Shown here one piece after another: positions 21,763 to 33,255 of a stretch of DNA of 64,000 nt. Every line of letters begins with the position of its first letter. The first letter of the stretch is position 1. Position numbers and translations under genes: made by a program. Origin of the DNA: Arabidopsis thaliana (taxonomy: Eukaryota > Streptophyta > Magnoliopsida > Brassicales > Brassicaceae); the NCBI RefSeq assembly GCF_000001735.4, contig NC_003070.9, positions 3,968,001 through 4,032,000 of the forward strand. The letters are read 5' to 3'. The notes below the pieces were generated by a model. It ran no database searches. It had not been told where the DNA came from and worked only from the letters and a program-made list of their open reading frames with translations.

Positions 21763-22896
21763 ATGACGACGACGATGTCAACCCTTCCAGTGGTTTTGGT
21801 AGACGAGATTCTCGCTAGGGTTCCCATTACATCTCTTAGATCACTCCGATCAACGTGCAAGAAATGGGAGGCTTCATCGAAAACCAATCTTGTAGGTGGT
21901 AAAGCAACCGCAAGGAAAAGCAGTCACGTAGGGTTTATCCTCATTGGTGACAAGATCTGTTCAATGAAGCTGGACCTAAATGGCGGCGATGACTTTGTTG
22001 ACACATCAGTGAATCAAGTAAGTGCATTTGATGGATTCGCGATATCTCAACTCTTTCACTGCGACGGCTTATTGTTTTGCATCTCCAATAACCACTACAG
22101 CAACTACACGCTCATGGTATGTAACATGTACTTGGGGGAAACTAGGTTGATTCAAAACCGTAGCTTGTTCGAGAGTTATCAGAACTTTTGCTCGTATGCT
22201 TTCGGATATGATAGCAGCAAAAACCGTAACCACAAAATCTTGAGAAATAATTCTGTTTCTGGTGGTTATGAAATCTACAGTTTAAAATCCGATTCATGGA
22301 AAGATCTTAATGTTGATCTCGAGAAATCTATACATCTTTGGCGACTAGGAAGCGTGTCTTTGAAGGGAAATGCTTACTTTCGGGTTATAAAGGTAATTGA
22401 AGAAGGAGTTTGGGAATATAATTTACTCTGTTTTGACTTCACAAGAGAGAGTTTTGGAAAGCTTCTGTCTCTGCCGTTTGAGTCTTTGGGTGATGAAGGA
22501 GAAGGCATTATGGTTATATCTTGTGTTAGAGATGATCATCTTGCTGTGTTATATCAACGTGACACTTTAGGTATTTGGATTTCGACTGAGATCGAGCCCA
22601 ACAAGGTGTCGTGGAGAGAGTTTTTGCAAGTGGACTTGGCGACGCTGGATGGTTTTCCGGATGTATTTATAGCTGGGAGATTCATCGTTGACGAGGAGAA
22701 GCAAGTCGTTGTAGTTTTCGGTCAAGAGACAGAGTTGGATCTCAACCACGGAAATGCTTTCATCTTTGGAAGAGATGGATACTTCACCTCTTTTACCGTT
22801 GGAGATGCTCCGCCCGAAGACTTCACTTCTTATGTTCCAAGCTTAGTCTCATTGCAAATCGACAAGACGGGTAAAAGGAAAGCAAGAGATGACTAG
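21763..22896 (+). CDS. F-box and F-box-associated (FBA) domain protein
   Basis: Likely substrate receptor of an SCF (Skp1-Cullin-F-box) ubiquitin ligase; targets unknown. 377 residues in one exon starting MTTTMSTLPVVLVDEILARVP. The F-box occupies residues 5-50 (LPVVLVDEILARVPITSLRSLRSTCKKWEA). The remainder is a type-1 F-box-associated domain, with NMYLGETRLIQNRS, YAFGYDSSKNRNHKIL, YEIYSLKSDSWKDLNVDLE, and the blade ending YVPSLVSLQIDKTGKRKARDD. The length is usual for this rapidly duplicating plant family. In-frame bases upstream lack an ATG, so the start is set at 21763. The decayed copy just upstream, on the same strand, shows a local tandem duplication. It fits At1g11810 by position. Confidence 0.9.
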   Translation: MTTTMSTLPVVLVDEILARVPITSLRSLRSTCKKWEASSKTNLVGGKATARKSSHVGFILIGDKICSMKLDLNGGDDFVDTSVNQVSAFDGFAISQLFHCDGLLFCISNNHYSNYTLMVCNMYLGETRLIQNRSLFESYQNFCSYAFGYDSSKNRNHKILRNNSVSGGYEIYSLKSDSWKDLNVDLEKSIHLWRLGSVSLKGNAYFRVIKVIEEGVWEYNLLCFDFTRESFGKLLSLPFESLGDEGEGIMVISCVRDDHLAVLYQRDTLGIWISTEIEPNKVSWREFLQVDLATLDGFPDVFIAGRFIVDEEKQVVVVFGQETELDLNHGNAFIFGRDGYFTSFTVGDAPPEDFTSYVPSLVSLQIDKTGKRKARDD

Positions 22897-23143
22897 ATTG
22901 TTTCTTATGTTTCTTATCTCTCTTTTGTTTCAGTCATTTACTTTCATCTCCTTCTGAACAATTCTGCTTTTTCATGTTTATTTGGGATATTTGCTGCTGT
23001 GATAACATCTTGATGCGTTTTCTGTTTTTACTTCATTTCTTTTAATTTTATTGCCACAACAACAAATTACAAAATTATAACAAAATAAAATGTTTCAAGA
23101 CCTAAAATTGGTAACTCGCCAAAAATAAAAATCACGAAAAGGG

Positions 23144-25327
23144 TTACAATATGGAAAATGTTACAAGAATCATAATAGTGACACAGAAGCCTCTTGAGAG
23201 ACTCCTTGAAGTAGCTTCACCCGCGGCAACTTCAGTCGAATTCACCACTGTCTGTGTCCTATTTCCGACCTTCTTGCTGCACAAAATGAGGTAAGAGTAC
23301 CAATTAAAAGAATGAAGACTTTATCTCGTCTAAACATATAGATAAAAGAGTTTCCAGAAGGGAGTTCAATGCAAGAACTTGCAATACCTTCCCGGGAAAA
23401 TGCAGCTTCCATGACCTGAAACATACGCATCTCCTCATTTAATAGATTTTATAACGAAATAAATGGAAAAGGATAAAGAACTATGTAATGTATCCAGTTA
23501 ACTCACAATTTCGAACTTTTAAGGAACTCGAGATCATTTACACAACAAGTATATGATCTTGATAAATATTTTCTTGTTAAAGCTCCTATAGACTCTCCCA
23601 ACTTAGGATCTAAAAACTAACAGACTCAGATGGTGTTTGTTGATTTTCATAAGTCTTTTACTCTAGATCTTCAAACTATAAACCATAACAAGAGAAAAAG
23701 AAGAAGAAAAAAAGAGCTTACTTGGGTCAGTAGTAGTGATCATAGCCACACCTTTGAAGTCACATGAACCAGAAGCTCTTCCTTCCTTCTGGTAATAACT
23801 ATTAAAAGCAAACGAAGCATGTCCCTTCACATTATTCGGCTGGTAACAACTCTCCCCAGGTTGAATCTCACTACAGTTAGATCTCCCAGGTCCACAAGCC
23901 CAATCCAATGCAGCTTGAAGCGTCTTCGCATCCACACCATCCATAGCAATGCAGTAAGTCTGGTTTGTTGTATCATTCGCTAAGAACGTTCCACTTCCAG
24001 ATACATGAAGCAAATAAACCGGTGTAGAGTTCCCATAGAATAACCCCCAACTAGCTTCACTAACCGGAGGAGCCCTCAAATCCTCATTAAACAACTCATA
24101 AATGTAGACACTTGAAGTCATCTCAGGGTGCAAAGGAGTACCAGTTCTATCAAACACATGCTTGATCAAATTCGAGTTGTACGTATCAGCATTGTCGATA
24201 GTAGCATAAGGCTCTTTCGAGTCACCTTTCGAAGGCCAGCCACTCTCAGTCACAAGCACAGCCACATCAGACACATTTAAGTTTTTCATCGAGACATAAG
24301 CAGCATCAACCATAGCATCAAGAACATTCGTGTAATGCAACAAAGTGTTCGGATCCACCATTTCTTTAGACGGTGTCAATGGCTCAAACAAACAGTTATC
24401 GAGCGGAACCACACCTTTGTTCTGCATATAAACATAGTAAGGATACAGATTCATCATCAAAGGAGAACCTGTTTTCGACAAGAACTGAAGCAGAGGAACC
24501 ATAATCGAATGCCAAGTCTGGTTAAAGTAAGCTTGAGAAGGCGGGAAAGTATCGAGCATGATGGAAGCTGCGTGAGGCGTAGAGACCTTGATTTGAGTGT
24601 GGAGATTAGAAGCAACAAGAGCATTGTATAAAGACTCAATAGCAGGTAAAAGCAAAGGAGCTGAAGAAGGCACAGTTGTTAAAACCTCATCTCCAACAGA
24701 AATGGCTGTGATTAATGTTTCAGGGTAATAAGCAACAACATTTCTACCAATCCATGACGCAGCAGTACTGTTGGATGATCCAATAGCGAGAAGCTGATTG
24801 TTTGGTACACTGATTATGACTCGTACCTTGGTTTTAGCTAATGCTTTGAGCAATTCTGGATCAGCATCGTATAATCGGACGTGATTTACTTTCTGAGCTT
24901 GGAGAAATTTGACTAATTCCGTCGGCGAGAGAAGATTAGAGACATCTGTGCCGATGTTGAAACCAACGAAGGGATCTTTGTCTTGTTCCTGAACCTTAAT
25001 GTTGTGAGATAAAGACGACGAATTCGCTGCACATAGAAAGCTAGTTAAAAATCGAAACTTGGCAATGATTTCTAACTAAGGTTTAAGAATTCACTAAATG
25101 GGTTTTGTCTAGATTTGGATTCGAAACAAAAGAAGTAATATTTAGCCAAGTGTTAACTCAAAAGGAGACCAAAAAAACAATTTTTTATTTGAAATATGTA
25201 AAATTCGTCAATTTGGGGGAATTTGAACTGAAAAGTGGAATTGTTTGGTGAACTTACCAGAAATCAAAAGAAGAGTGAAGAAGAAGAAGAGAACAGGAAC
25301 GGTGGAAACCATGCTAGTGAAAGCCAT
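23144..25327 (-). CDS. GPI-anchored glucan endo-1,3-beta-glucosidase with X8 domain
   Basis: Glycoside hydrolase family 17 enzyme acting on callose (beta-1,3-glucan) at the cell surface, often at plasmodesmata. Exons on the minus strand: 25258-25327, 23722-25026, 23388-23415, 23144-23276; 1536 nt, 511 residues. The signal peptide is MAFTSMVSTVPVLFFFFTLLLIS. GH17 begins at VGFNIGTDVSNLLSP. The acid catalyst is Glu in ISVGDEVLTT and the nucleophile Glu in VLVTESGWPSKG. A CBM43/X8 domain follows: TYCIAMDGVDAKTLQAALDWACG, CSEIQPGESCYQPN, and HASFAFNSYYQ. The small 28-base exon completes SHGSCIFPG. The C-terminus is a hydrophobic tail (GFCVTIMILVTFSIL) after a Ser/Gly region, the pattern of a GPI signal. 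It probably corresponds to At1g11820. Confidence 0.93.
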
Positions 25328-27400
25328 TGAAGAGGAGCTTGAGCTTATTGTGCAACTCTTCCCCTTCAGATTCAGACTCAGCGACTGATTCTTGCATTAT
25401 CTTCCTCCTCTTCCGATGGATTTATGGCTGTATGGTTGAGATAATCTAAAGAGAAACGGAGAAGAAGAAGAGAGATTAGACATTTTTAGGGGTTTTAGGC
25501 TGTGAAAGAAAGATTTATGTCTCTGTGCTTTCACGTGAACCGACTCTGCTCGCTCCTCCCCACACAAACTGTTTTTTTTTCAGACCATATGTGATATTTT
25601 ACCGTAATGCCCTTGAATTCCGATAAAAGCACCAGCTAGGCATCACTATGTAATCTTTAATAGATTTGGTCCATTTGGAATATTTTCTTTCATCCATAAA
25701 TTTTGTAAAAAACCAAATTAAATAAAGTTGAATTGCTTGTACACAAAAAGACTCTGTCTAAAATAATAGTTCTTCAAACAATTAAGATAAAATAAAATAA
25801 AAAATATTATTCTTTATTATTATTTTGGTTTTGTATATTGGGTTGGAAATGGGATGTTGGTGTTGACCACATGTAATAAAAGTGGACAATTGAAAGCATA
25901 TAACAATGGCCTTTAGTTGAATTATACTATTATATTATGTAGGTGTTTTCTCTATGTATTTATTTTCCGGTCATTGAAATATATCTATCAAACACATTGA
26001 ATTACAAGTTGACAAACAGAGAATTACAATATAACCCATGCTTCCGCTGAACAGCAAGAAGACAATGGCCCATTTTATTTATTTGTTGATAACACTTTTT
26101 CTCATCTCAAACAATACAAGAAAAAAAATAAAAATAGATGTCTCAAGAAAACGTAACAAGTAATATTGTTAGCCTGAATCTTTTTGCACCGACTAAACTG
26201 TTTAAAGGGAACTTATATACAAAGAAATTATGTTAGACAAAATGAATACATTTTCTCTTTTTGTATCACTTTTACATAGTCTCTTTTGTAAAGTTGTAGA
26301 CTTCTTTCTAGTCGAGCAAGAGAAGAAAGAGAGGACAAAAAAAAAAAAATACAGCAACCCAACAAACATACTAACATAGAGATCCATATGTAACATAAGA
26401 TAACAGATTAAACAAACAAAGAAACAAACTCTGAAAAAGAGGAAAGCTTTCTGTATGTATGTATGTCAATAAACAAACACTCTTTGAATCATGAAATCAC
26501 ACTGAATTATATGCTATAGTATATGCCAATCTCCTGAAACAATTTAGTTATCTCCTTTATATAAATAAAATAAACAGATTTTCATTACGGAAAACAAAAT
26601 AACAATGAACCGTGACACTTTTTCGTCTGTTTATAGGAATTATTAAATCTACAGTTATATATATTGAAATTATACAAAGGGTTTGATTTTAAAATTTACA
26701 ATCCGTTACCGCATTGCTAAGAGGTGTGTCGTTTTCATAATGTAGTCTCGGTATACACTACGCATGGCTTCAAAAGATTCAATGTGAAGCCAATTTTATC
26801 GTTTTTACTTTTAAAATTTAATGCATAAAAAGCCTTCTTTTTATGGTAGTGCCAAAAAGAAGAATGAAGAAAATGATTCCATTTCAAAACCAAACATGTC
26901 GATAAAGAAAGCTTATGATGTGTCGTGAATAAGACATCGTCCAAATTTCATACAAAACACCAGAAAATATATATAAACAAAAGAAATAAAATATTTTCTA
27001 AATGGGCTGAGATCCCATTTCACGGACTGATGGGCTTCACTCCCTCGCTAAATTCTAATTTCACAATTTTGTGTGGGCCTTGGCTAATGCCTTTCCAAAA
27101 TCACATGAAACACGATTCTACTTGAATGAGATTCTTTCTCTATGCTCGAGTCTGTGTCGCACACTGTAAACAGACGGTTTACAGAAGCATGTTTTTAACA
27201 CCTGTTTCACGCCGCCACGTGTCATCCCATGACACGGCTGTTAGATTATAACCGTAACGGTCGTTCACCATATTTTCACAATAATACACTCATCCATCGG
27301 TTGTAACGCGTCTGTGATGATCTAACTATGTCACAGGCAGTAGCAAAGACATTGTCGGCAAAGTTTCTACAAACTCCTATTTAAGTGACGACGATTGTGC
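25328..27400. other. Intergenic, AT-rich
   Basis: About 2 kb between the divergently transcribed beta-1,3-glucanase and glyoxalase genes, so it holds both promoters. I see homopolymer A runs (about 26338-26350), simple GTAT repeats near 26454-26464, and no believable protein or RNA gene. TATTTAAG at about 27379 is a possible TATA box for GLX1. Confidence 0.5.
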
Positions 27401-27404
27401 CAAC

Positions 27405-28040
27405 AATGACTGGATTACTCACCTACTCGAGAGTGGTTTAGCTTTTTTGTACCGTACATCTTCTTCCCAGGTGTGTTTACTGTTGCAGATATGATCAAGT
27501 TCTAAACATTTCGTTGATCATGTTCTAGATTTTGTGATTCTTAATCATTTTTTCTCGATTCAATAGTGGAATTTTATTCTAGCGATCCGGTGTTTTCCGG
27601 ATCTAATTTAGGACAGGATTCGTGGATCGATAATTTAGTGGGATTTTTATAGAATGTAATTGTTCTTTGTGTTGTGATGATCATTGAGAAATCACAATTC
27701 CGTTCGTTCTTGTTGATCGTTTTGCGATTATATAATAGCGGCGAACTTATAATAAGATTCATATTTGGTGCATCATGATTTTGGGTATGTTAAAGTTGAG
27801 ACCTTTTTGGGTTGAAAATGCTTATGAAGTTGAGATTAGTGATGTTTTATAAGAATCCTGGTAAATGTAAATCTAGAGTTGATGGTGTTCGTTAAATTTA
27901 TCAGGAGAGAGCAAGTTTATAGGGGAAATGAATGAGATTGCTTCCGCCTCTATGTTGAGGCTGTGTCAATGTTTTATCTCGATTTGTAATGTACATTTTG
28001 TTTCAATGAGAGCAGCTGAATCAAGTTTTCTTCTTTCTAG
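27405..28040 (+). other. GLX1 leader exon and 5' UTR intron
   Basis: The leader exon probably ends at CTTCTTCCCAG before the donor GTGTGT (27471). The intron ends at the acceptor TTTCTAG (28039-28040), five bases before the main GLX1 ATG. If this intron is retained or a downstream promoter is used, an in-frame ATG at 27928 adds 39 residues (MNEIASASMLRLCQCFIS...). The boundary of the leader exon start is an estimate from the TATA-like box. Confidence 0.6.
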
Positions 28041-28044
28041 AAAC

Positions 28045-29518
28045 ATGGCTGAGGCTTCTGATTTGTTGGAATGGCCTAAGAAGGATAACCGTCGTTTTCT
28101 CCATGTTGTCTACCGCGTTGGTGATCTTGATCGCACCATTGAGTATGTCTTTTTCTTTTTCATTAATACCTTATTCTTTATCTTTCTGTAACAGGAGTTA
28201 TTTTACATTTTAAGATATTCTTTATTTGTCTCACCAGGTTTTACACTGAGGTCTTTGGTATGAAGCTGTTGAGGAAAAGAGATATCCCTGAGGAGAAGTA
28301 TTCTAATGCTTTTCTTGGTTTTGGACCTGAAACATCTAACTTTGTTGTGGAGCTCACATATAGTATGCACTCTACTCGCCCTCTCCTGTTATACGCTTTT
28401 TCACAAGTTAACTACTTTGTTCTAATGTTTTGTGTTTCGCAGACTATGGTGTTAGCTCATATGATATTGGAACTGGCTTTGGGCATTTTGCCATTTCAAC
28501 TCAAGATGTAAGTCCTATTACTTTGAGCTTTAGGTATCAAGAATCAAAATATGCATGTGATCCTTAACGAAGAGATACACGGCTTTTTTTTTTTGTAGGT
28601 TTCCAAACTGGTTGAGAACGTCCGTGCCAAGGGTGGAAATGTGACTAGGGAACCTGGTCCAGTCAAAGGTGGAGGCAGTGTCATTGCGTTTGTGAAGGAC
28701 CCTGATGGCTACACTTTTGAGCTCATCCAGAGAGGTCCAACTCCTGAACCTTTCTGCCAAGTCATGCTTCGTGTTGGTGATCTCGACCGTGCCATCAAAT
28801 TCTATGAAAAGGTAATGCAGTGAAATGATTGTCTTAATGTTTAAATATTCATTACTATAGTGTTTACATCATTTCTAAATTCCTCGCAGGCCCTCGGGAT
28901 GAGACTCTTGAGAAAGATTGAGAGACCTGAGTACAAGGTGAAGTAATCAGTGATGCAATGTAGACATATAATTTAGTTTTTTAGAGCTACGCTGGGACTT
29001 ATTTATGTTTTTATTTGTTGTTGGATGAAACAGTACACCATAGGCATGATGGGGTATGCTGAAGAATACGAGTCGATAGTTTTGGAGCTGACCTATAACT
29101 ACGACGTGACTGAGTACACAAAGGGCAATGCATATGCACAGGTCTGGGATTAGACATGTCTCAGTTGCTTTCTGTTAGCTTTAAACCAGTTTCTGTGTTC
29201 ATTCCTCTGATAATCAAATGGTTAAATATAACAAACAGATTGCAATAGGCACAGATGATGTGTACAAAAGCGGTGAAGTTATTAAGATAGTCAACCAAGA
29301 GCTAGGAGGAAAGATCACTAGAGAAGCCGGACCTCTTCCTGGACTCGGCACCAAGATTGTCTCATTCCTTGATCCAGATGGCTGGAAAACGGTTAGTAAT
29401 CGATACAGATCTAATGATTTGGTATCCGTTTCTAGTGTTGGGATTTGTTTAAAAGGTTTGGTTGTTATAATGACAGGTTTTGGTGGACAACAAAGATTTT
29501 CTCAAGGAACTGGAATGA
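28045..29518 (+). CDS. GLX1: Glyoxalase I (lactoylglutathione lyase), two-domain
   Basis: Isomerises the hemithioacetal of methylglyoxal and glutathione to S-lactoylglutathione, first step of methylglyoxal detoxification in the cytosol. Exons: 28045-28142, 28238-28362, 28443-28507, 28599-28811, 28890-28937, 29034-29141, 29239-29391, 29477-29518; 852 nt, 283 residues. Two tandem VOC domains: the first from [25 protein letters not shown], the second from [22 protein letters not shown]. Metal ligands of domain 1 are visible: His in FLHVVYR, Glu in FVVELTY, His in FGHFAIS and Glu in FELIQRG. In domain 2 the first ligand position is Gln (FCQVMLR), so only one full metal site is likely. A longer product starting at 27928 in frame is possible through the leader intron. 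The C-terminal NKDFLKELE is short and acidic. It probably corresponds to At1g11840. Confidence 0.94.
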
Positions 29519-29659
29519 GAAGAGCGATGAATGAAGGTCGAGATCACAAAACCATAATAATAAAAATGTGATCATAAAATAAAAGGAAGACTTAGAGTTT
29601 GATCTAAAATAAGAAGATGTGGTTTAGTTTGTGTCGTGCTATGTGTGTGTGCTCGTTTC

Positions 29660-31236
29660 TTTTGTCTTTGAGCTTAAAAGTTAAAACTCTAGTCTATATG
29701 GACCTGAATAAAAATATTTCCACCACCTTGAGGTTTTGGTGTTTGCGGTTATGGACGGTTTATTGAATGTAATATTTTCGTACCAAATCGGTTTACTAGA
29801 TTTGAGACGGATCATATGGCTCTTCTTGGAAAAAGAGACGGTTTAAATCGGTTTATCTTTAGCTCTGCTTTTTTTCTTCCCGGAATTTGCGGACCAATTT
29901 TGATTGTGTTGGTTCAGATATAGAAACCTAGTATATTGTAGCAATTACTCTCCAAAAATAGCATTAGATCCATCCAAGACAATTGGAGAAACAGAGAGGA
30001 GAGAAAGAGAACTTGTGTTTATATACGTTTATCAAAACTAAATTTATGTTGGTTAATAGTTATACCATGATGGAGTAAAATCAGATATTGTATACAATAG
30101 CTTTAGTATTCAATCTAACTACTATAAGTCTACATCTTCAATACATGTAGTCACATGAAAACTCAGCCACAACCGCAAATAAAAGGGAGATCAAATTAGT
30201 TGGCTGTATTAATGGTAATGGATCCACCTACTTTACACTACAACTATATCATTGGAAAGCCATTTATAATATACATTCCATATAGCTAGAGCCATATCCA
30301 CTACGTAACCGAATCTAAAATTTCTAAACCCTTCTCTTTCTTTCTGCATGCTGATTAAAACCGACGCTGCAGAAGTTCGATCAGTTATATGAGTGCATTA
30401 AATAGAATCGATTTTAGAAAAAGAAGAAGAAAGAATCGATTTAACTTAAAGTCAAGCTGTTTGCTTAGGCTAGACCGGATCTGATCTTCATGTATAGGTC
30501 TCAAGGATCATGCGATCGATGTATATAAATATGTTTTGGGGTTGGGACCAAATTAAAGTAGTATATAGTGGTATTTCTCTTGGCTCCCCAATTAATTTTA
30601 TCGGTTGGGTTGTCTGTCTTTTTATGCTCATTTACCTAACTATCACGGCATCTCCATAGGAATTAATACTTTTGTGTAACTATATATGTGTAAGTGTCTA
30701 TACTGAATATAATCCGGTAATATGTGAATATATGCACGTGAATTTAATTTAAATATATGTGTCCCGCCTCTTGCAAAAATAGTTATGATAATAAGATGAC
30801 TAAAATTTAAGAATGTATAAAACCAACAAAAATATGTTTAAGAATGTAAGTTTTGTGTATCACATCCCATGTTTTAAGGTTGTTAGGAATCTCACATGCA
30901 CATTGAAAAGAGACTAACACTAATTAATGTACGAGAGTTGATTGATGCTATGTTTAATCTCTTTGTATACAAATACATATCGTTTGACATAGAAATACAA
31001 ATACATATCGTTTGACATTGTACTCTTTGAAAAGAGACTAACACTAATATGTTAGTAAGACTAATTTATATTTAGCTACATTGTACTCAAGGTCCTATAT
31101 CCAAAGTTTTATCTGCATTTATTGCACACTTACATTACGTATGTGTGTGTATACATAACAGCCTATATATATGGTCTTGTAACACAGCTCAGGGATTCAC
31201 CATAAACAAAAAGAATTTGAACCAACAAAGCAAAAC
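29660..31236. other. Intergenic with small direct repeats
   Basis: AT-rich DNA between GLX1 and the glycine-rich gene. At 30905-31050 two short words each occur twice: GAAAAGAGACTAACACTAAT (about 30905 and 31030) and AAATACATATCGTTTGACAT (about 30971 and 31000), probably from slipped replication. TATATATATGG at about 31164 lies some 70 bases before the next ATG and may be a TATA box. No gene seen. Confidence 0.5.
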
Positions 31237-31563
31237 ATGAAAGGCACATTCACTAACTTGCTTGTGCTCCTTCTCATTGCACTTGTTTGTGCCAATGTCG
31301 GTGCTAGGAAACTTATCTCCGAAGATACCCAATTCAAGGATGAAAAATCTTTCCTCGGAGGCGGTGGCAGCGGTGATGGCTTAGGGCTTGGCCTTGGTGG
31401 AGGAGCTGGTCTTGGTGGGCTTGGGATTGGGGCTGGGATCGGCGCGGGAGCCGGACTAGGGTTAGGTGGAGGCGGTGGTGGACTCGGAGGTGGTGGCGGT
31501 GGACTCCTCGGTGGAGGCGGCTTTGGGGGAGGAGCCGGTGGCGGACTCGGTGGCCTTCCTTGA
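31237..31563 (+). CDS. Secreted glycine-rich protein
   Basis: 108 residues, one exon. Residues 1-23 form a signal peptide (MKGTFTNLLVLLLIALVCAN VGA), followed by a short polar segment RKLISEDTQFKDEKSF, then a glycine-rich tail of GGG, GLG and GAG motifs running to the stop (glycine is well over half of the tail). Proteins like this are structural cell-wall or apoplastic components; no enzymatic domain is present. It lacks the Cys-rich ending of class II GRPs. Codon use is GGN-rich, so GC content is far above the neighbouring DNA. TATA-like bases precede it. Confidence 0.85.
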   Translation: MKGTFTNLLVLLLIALVCANVGARKLISEDTQFKDEKSFLGGGGSGDGLGLGLGGGAGLGGLGIGAGIGAGAGLGLGGGGGGLGGGGGGLLGGGGFGGGAGGGLGGLP

Positions 31564-32656
31564 ACGTATTGACAAGTGTGCGTGTGAGAGCTGATTCTCA
31601 GCTTATTACTAATTAATTAAGTTACTTTCATTCTCTTAATAAAATCTAGAGGGTTTGAATTTCGGATTTCTTCAGCTTTAATTTAAACTTCAATATTTGA
31701 ACCAAAAAGGTCTTGCTACTAGAGGTAATGCTCGTAATCGTATTATGTGTAACGCCGGTTCTGATATTCTTAAGTGCAAGTGTGGAACGTTTCTCTTTTA
31801 TTCACTATATAGCATTACTTTCTTTTTTCTTGTTTATATATCGCTAAACAAAATGTATTTTTAATTTGTTTTGAACAAGTGTAGTTATAACGCCGAAAAA
31901 CGATTGGAAGAAGTAGCATATAACAAAACAAGCTTATATTCTATCCGAAGTAGGAAGAGAAAAAGAACTATATATGGATTGTGATCATGACCCCTCCTCA
32001 TATATAAACAATGCTATGCTTACATTCTTAAACATGTGATTTTAGTCCAGTGGTTTCATCTTTACTGTCATGACATATGATCATAAATATTTTTGCAAGA
32101 GGCACACATTTAAATTTACTATGTATATAGTTATTCCTACAACTAGGTTAGTGAATGGAGATGCCGTGATGGTTAAGGTAATTAATAAGATCAAATTAAC
32201 CGCGACTAAAACACAATACCATTATTTTTGGTCCCAAACCCAAATCATATTTTTATACATCCATGAGACCTAGATATGAAGATCAGATCCGGTCTAGCCT
32301 TGTATAAAAAGTACCACTATACTAATTATTCTTCTTCCTCTTCCTCTTGTGTTTGTTCTTGTTCACGTCTTCCGTTAGTAGCCTTTTTTTTTTCTCTACA
32401 AGGTTTTAGATCTTATTAGGGAAAGTGGGAAACGAAACCCCATGATTCTAGAGATTAGAAATCACAACGTTATCAGATATATAAAACTGAGGGTTCACAG
32501 GAAACCATTTCGACATCTGCTTGGAACAAAAAATGCATAAGGGGTCAAAATTACCCAAACAAAACTACAAGTGAGAAAGGGAAACTACTTGTGGCTAGAG
32601 GTTGTTAAAAGACAATGACAAAATCTATTGAAGGGGTTCGTTTTAATGGGCCTGGT

Positions 32657-32718
32657 GAAATCTCAAACCCATCTTCCCCGGCCCGGTATTACCCAAAAGA
32701 AAAAAAACAGAGAGGGCA
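32657..32718 (-). pseudogene. Inverted fragment of the GDCT intron 2/exon 3 junction
   Basis: Bases 32657-32681, read on the minus strand, match GDCT 34704-34728 exactly over 25 bases (CCGGGGAAGATGGGTTTGAG and five more). Similarity goes on upstream through ATACCGG and the T-rich end of intron 2 (TCTCTGTTTT), with small insertions, to about 32718. It is therefore a copy that includes intron sequence, so it came from DNA and not from mRNA, and lies inverted about 2 kb from its source. No reading frame is kept. Confidence 0.75.
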
Positions 32719-33178
32719 ATGAGCCGTTCTGGTTTTCGATAGAGCGAGAGAGAAGATAGAAGGATTCAGAAGGAAAGTGTTCGAAATGCCGATGATCACA
32801 TTCACGTTATTGATGGTTGCATAGAACAGAAGATCACAATGAACATACAATGTTAAGTCACATATAAGCAAACAACAAGTTTTAAAGCAGCTTCATTACC
32901 CATAGTAGTTGATTTTAAATATATTTCTTGAATACTTGATAACTTAAGAATCAAACCGTGACAAAGGAAATGTTATTTTGAATCCTGTTTCAAATTTAAG
33001 TCAATGTACTGTATTCTTTTTTTTTGGAATAATAAATGGATAAAAATGTCTACAACTCCAACATTTGATGAAGCAAATGTTCCTTTTTCATTTTTGGTGA
33101 TCTACAATACCTAAAAGTTTATTTAGATTTTTATAAAATTTTGAAAAATAAGAAGATAAAGATTGAACAATTACTTAC

Positions 33179-33255
33179 CACTCAATGGGGATGCGGTTGC
33201 TTTGGCCTTTTCTTCGTTTGGCTGATGATGATTCCTCTTCCATCACCAACCCCAT
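33179..33255 (-). other. Orphan first-exon-like frame
   Basis: On the minus strand an ATG at 33255 opens MGLVMEEESSSAKRRKGQ then SNRIPIEW, and the frame ends exactly at a good donor (GTG|GTAAGTAA, donor at 33177-33178). The composition, acidic-Ser then basic, then IPI, recalls the start of F-box proteins, but no F-box follows and I could not find a second exon downstream. It could be a shuffled gene fragment or chance. Confidence 0.3.

Noticed and set aside
32689-32871. 60-codon minus-strand frame MLICDLTLYVHC...
   Set aside because: It overlaps the inverted GDCT fragment, resembles no protein and lacks promoter or splice support.
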